Assembly: GCA_020346805.1 (NCBI GenBank)
Contig: CP070790.1
Span: 156,028 to 164,873 of the forward strand
Length of the DNA: 8,846 nucleotides
Source: Planctomycetota bacterium
Lineage (GTDB): Bacteria > Planctomycetota > Phycisphaerae > UBA1845 > PWPN01
Reading direction: 5' to 3'
Shown here: in pieces, positions 6,572 through 8,846 of the stretch
Layout of the letters: each line of letters begins with the position of its first letter
Position numbering within the stretch: the stretch's first letter is position 1
Made by a program: the position numbers and the translations under genes
Notes under the pieces: generated by a model
The model's input: the letters and a program-made list of their open reading frames with translations, nothing else
What the model was told of the DNA's origin: nothing
Databases searched by the model: none

Positions 6572-7047
6572 GGGGCCACCTCAATAATCTCGGCCGACAT
6601 CAACTCGGTATCCAACACCGCGGCCGTACATCTTCCATACAGCCAGCCGCAACACTCCCCGGGATTGAGATAAAGCTTACCATCCCGCCGCTGATTGGCA
6701 ACCTCGTGGTCGTGGCCGGTGATAATTATATCGGCTTGGGCGATATGGTCAGGAGTACACCAATCAGCAAAATGGTGTATCAAAATGCGTTTCCCGCCAA
6801 GCTCCAAAGTCAACGGGCCGTCTTGAATCTGGGGCAACACACTTTTGAGTCCCTCGCGTTCTCCGTCGTTGTTGCCGTATATAACGTATAATCGGCCCGG
6901 ACAGCTCAGCAACCGCTTGGCGGCAAAGGGTGCGACCACATCACCGGCATGGATCACCGTTTCCACATTATGATGCCCAAACCCGGCCAAGGCCTTCTTA
7001 ATCGCGGGCAGGCGGTCATGAGTATCGGCCAATACCCCGATTTTCAT
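6568..7047 (-). CDS. YfcE/MJ0936-family metal-dependent phosphodiesterase
   Basis: Small calcineurin-like phosphoesterase, presumably cytosolic, hydrolysing phosphodiesters of unknown natural substrate. The dinuclear metal site is complete in 159 residues: D8 and H10 in LADTH, D36 in HAGD, N59 in YGNND, H91 in IHHF, and H112 and H114 in GHDH (GHTH in many relatives), followed by NPGE (128-131). The ATG at 7047 is chosen because MKIGVLADTHD is the standard N-terminus and AGGTGG lies 5-6 bases before it; a GTG at 7056 would add three residues. Members of this family use Mn or Ni, which may explain its place next to a nickel transporter (inference). It is the first gene of the minus-strand series and overlaps the lipoprotein gene by four bases. 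Confidence 0.93.
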   Translation of the reverse strand: MKIGVLADTHDRLPAIKKALAGFGHHNVETVIHAGDVVAPFAAKRLLSCPGRLYVIYGNNDGEREGLKSVLPQIQDGPLTLELGGKRILIHHFADWCTPDHIAQADIIITGHDHEVANQRRDGKLYLNPGECCGWLYGRCTAAVLDTELMSAEIIEVAP

Positions 7048-7097
7048 GGAATCCACCTTGCTCCATAATCTTAAATCACACGCCGTTATCCATAGCG

Positions 7098-7126
7098 TTT
7101 ATAACCTCATTCCCAATATCGGACAA
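7098..7126 (-). promoter_or_regulatory. Promoter candidate for the phosphodiesterase-lipoprotein pair
   Basis: On the minus strand TTGTCC (7126-7121) and TATAAA (7103-7098) are 17 bases apart, matching the sigma70 consensus at four and five of six positions. Initiation is expected near 7091, about 44 bases before the ATG. The imperfect palindrome CGTTATCCATAGCG (7084-7097) sits on the start point. Confidence 0.45.
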
Positions 7127-7136
7127 GCATTAATCG

Positions 7137-7165
7137 TTGTGAGACACGCAGAGGGATATTACAAT
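7137..7165 (+). promoter_or_regulatory. Promoter candidate for the AsmA-like gene
   Basis: TTGTGA (7137-7142) and TACAAT (7160-7165) are separated by 17 bases, matching consensus at four and five of six positions. Initiation near 7172 would leave a leader of about 48 bases before the ATG at 7220. Confidence 0.42.
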
Positions 7166-7219
7166 CTGAACTGCTTTTGAAGTCTGCCATAACCGATCTC
7201 ATCATGGACTCTTCTGAAA

Positions 7220-8846
7220 ATGGCCCAAGTGGAGAAGCATATCGGCTACATAGTCAAGCGACGCTCAAGGCATCGCTGGCTGATCCGCATCCCGGCGGCG
7301 TTAGTGGTGGTTGCAGCGATTATTTATGCCAGTATTCCGCTCTGGCTGCCCACCGGCTGGATCACCCGAAAGATGGTCGAGCAATTATCCTCCGATCTGA
7401 ACCGAGAAGTTCAAATCAGTAATCTGAGTATCGGTTGGGGCAAGGGGGTGCTAATAGAAAATTTCATAATTGCCGGTTGCCCCGATTGGCCCAACGATCA
7501 TCTTGTGCAAGTGGCCCAGGTCCGCTGCAGCTTCTCCCCGATTCGTACCCTGCTCAACAAAGAGGTCGAACAAATAGAACTTGTCGAACCTCAGCTATGG
7601 ATCGTCCTCGACGAAGACGGGCGTTTTAACCTTCACGATCTCATTAACAAACAACATGATAAACCACCTTCGCTAAACTATAAAGTTCGCAAAGCATCGT
7701 GCCACGTCCTGACGCCCAAGGCAAACCAGACCTTTCGGATCGATCACATGACATGCCGTCTTAAACCGACAACCGGTATGTTGGAACTTTCAGGCGACGC
7801 CCAGATTAGTCGTCAGCCTGAAAGCGTGCCCCAGTCATCCACCGGAAAATTTCACGTTGATGCCGATATCACCGTACCCCGCCTCAAACGTGAGGTCACG
7901 TTAGGAGGCAACATTCATGTTGAGTGGACGGACTTATCGCTGACTGACTTGCCCCTGCCGCTAATTCCGCATTTGCCAGTACAGCAGGTAGCCGGATCGA
8001 CGACCGGCCGACTAACCCTGTCAACCCAACCGGATCTGGGCATAGATTATCAATTGGCCATCATTTTTGATGGGGTAAAGATTACGCGTGAAGGGCTCGA
8101 TCAACCGGCCGACGTACCCGATGCTCAAGTTAGCTGCCAAGGCCATTGGGATCCCAACAACGACATTTTATTGATGCGCGATTTTGAATACCAAACCAAC
8201 GCCCTTCATGTATACCGTACTACAATGCCGGTAAAAGCAGCCATGGTAATCAACCGCAACGACAAAATCCCCTTCCAACTGAACCTCGAAGGGCGCATAA
8301 AAGACTGGCCGGCCCTGCGCCGGGAGTTTCCCGAAGTGGATACCTTCGCCCGTTCGATTAATGCAGAAGTCAGCGGCGGCGCCGACTTTGCTCTAAGTAT
8401 GACACAGGCACTCGATGAAGATCTATTTACGGTATCGGTTGACGGCCGACAGTCAAAATGGATCATCTCCGGCAACGGTGTCGATTATCTCTCGGCCGAC
8501 GCAGGTGTGCCAAAAAGGTTTAATATCGAAATAATACGCAACCGGCATACCCGGCAAATATCGCAACCTGAACTTTCAATGACCGTCGGTGATTTGAGTC
8601 TGTCTGCAAACAGTAAACTCGTAGTGCCCGAACCCGAGGCCGCCGATATCTGGCAATGGTTCGACAACGCCCTCAGCACCCTGCAATGCGAAATAGATGT
8701 TAAATCCAACCACATCGAAAATATGGTCGCTCTTCTGCCCTTTCTGACCGAGCTTACCGACGTCAAAGATTGGCGCGGTCCCTTACAAATCAATGCCTCG
8801 ATCGTGCCCAACCAATCGGCGTCCAAGCTTGACCTGACCATGACCA
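7220..8846 (+). CDS. AsmA-like protein, N-terminal part (cut by window edge)
   Basis: An open frame of 542 codons continues past the right edge without a stop. After a basic N-terminus (KRRSRHR, 13-19) comes one membrane segment (about 21-42), so the bulk should lie on the outer side of the cytoplasmic membrane. Residues 43-141 show the AsmA/TamB/YhdP-type start: a short helix, then NREVQISNLSIGW, VAQVRCSFSPIRTLL, IELVEPQLWIVLDEDGRFNL. The remainder is beta-rich repeats with alternating polar and hydrophobic residues and no catalytic motif. Such proteins are thought to form lipid-transporting bridges across the periplasm or to help envelope assembly. The ATG at 7220 is the first ATG after an in-frame TAA at 7190; it has no clear Shine-Dalgarno sequence. 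It is transcribed away from the nik cluster, so a functional link is not indicated. Confidence 0.82.
   Translation, partial: MAQVEKHIGYIVKRRSRHRWLIRIPAALVVVAAIIYASIPLWLPTGWITRKMVEQLSSDLNREVQISNLSIGWGKGVLIENFIIAGCPDWPNDHLVQVAQVRCSFSPIRTLLNKEVEQIELVEPQLWIVLDEDGRFNLHDLINKQHDKPPSLNYKVRKASCHVLTPKANQTFRIDHMTCRLKPTTGMLELSGDAQISRQPESVPQSSTGKFHVDADITVPRLKREVTLGGNIHVEWTDLSLTDLPLPLIPHLPVQQVAGSTTGRLTLSTQPDLGIDYQLAIIFDGVKITREGLDQPADVPDAQVSCQGHWDPNNDILLMRDFEYQTNALHVYRTTMPVKAAMVINRNDKIPFQLNLEGRIKDWPALRREFPEVDTFARSINAEVSGGADFALSMTQALDEDLFTVSVDGRQSKWIISGNGVDYLSADAGVPKRFNIEIIRNRHTRQISQPELSMTVGDLSLSANSKLVVPEPEAADIWQWFDNALSTLQCEIDVKSNHIENMVALLPFLTELTDVKDWRGPLQINASIVPNQSASKLDLTMT

Larger units (their letters stand above)
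7048..7219. other. Divergent intergenic region
   Basis: This 172-bp stretch separates the minus-strand phosphodiesterase from the plus-strand AsmA-like gene. It holds one promoter candidate in each direction and an imperfect palindrome (7084-7097) at the expected minus-strand start site. No small gene or riboswitch-like structure was seen. Confidence 0.55.

Noticed and set aside
7177..7422. Alternative plus-strand frame starting at TTG 7177
   Set aside because: It ends after 81 residues and overlaps the long AsmA-like frame, whose N-terminus has a clear membrane segment and family pattern.

Overview
The window looks like a chromosomal segment of a planctomycete, possibly near Phycisphaerae; this is an inference from protein types, not a marker gene. 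The indications are a Tat-exported Gfo/Idh/MocA oxidoreductase, a short PEGA-domain lipoprotein, a vertebrate-like transketolase with extra loops, an AsmA-like protein, moderate GC and several starts with weak Shine-Dalgarno sequences. No rRNA, tRNA, CRISPR array, insertion sequence or phage gene was seen.

Layout. Seven genes lie head to tail on the minus strand and one starts on the plus strand. In transcription order from 7047 down to 1 they are: a YfcE/MJ0936-type phosphodiesterase; a PEGA lipoprotein overlapping it by ATGA; a promoter with an operator-like palindrome; a complete ECF-type metal transporter (NikM-NikN fusion, NikQ, NikO); a short SIS-domain sugar-phosphate isomerase of the KpsF/GutQ (arabinose-5-phosphate isomerase) family; a full transketolase; a 262-bp gap with two palindromes; and the N-terminal part of a Tat-exported Gfo/Idh/MocA oxidoreductase cut by the window edge. 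A divergent intergenic region (7048-7219) with a promoter candidate in each direction separates these from a plus-strand AsmA-like protein that runs off the right edge.

Main result. The transporter is best read as a nickel (possibly cobalt) importer under nickel control. The substrate-binding subunit starts Met-His and has a GTSGH motif whose His is residue 67 with the chosen start, matching the Ni ligands known for NikM. Its C-terminus carries a PDGLE-like (NikN-type) domain. Just upstream, a good sigma70 promoter (TTGATA-N17-TACAAT) is overlaid at its -10 by ATATTAC-N13-GTAATAC, close to the GTGTTAC-N13/14-GTAACAC NikR site described for deltaproteobacteria. The same run of genes continues into the isomerase and transketolase, so pentose-phosphate or Kdo-precursor metabolism may be co-transcribed with metal uptake; that part is inference from gene order.
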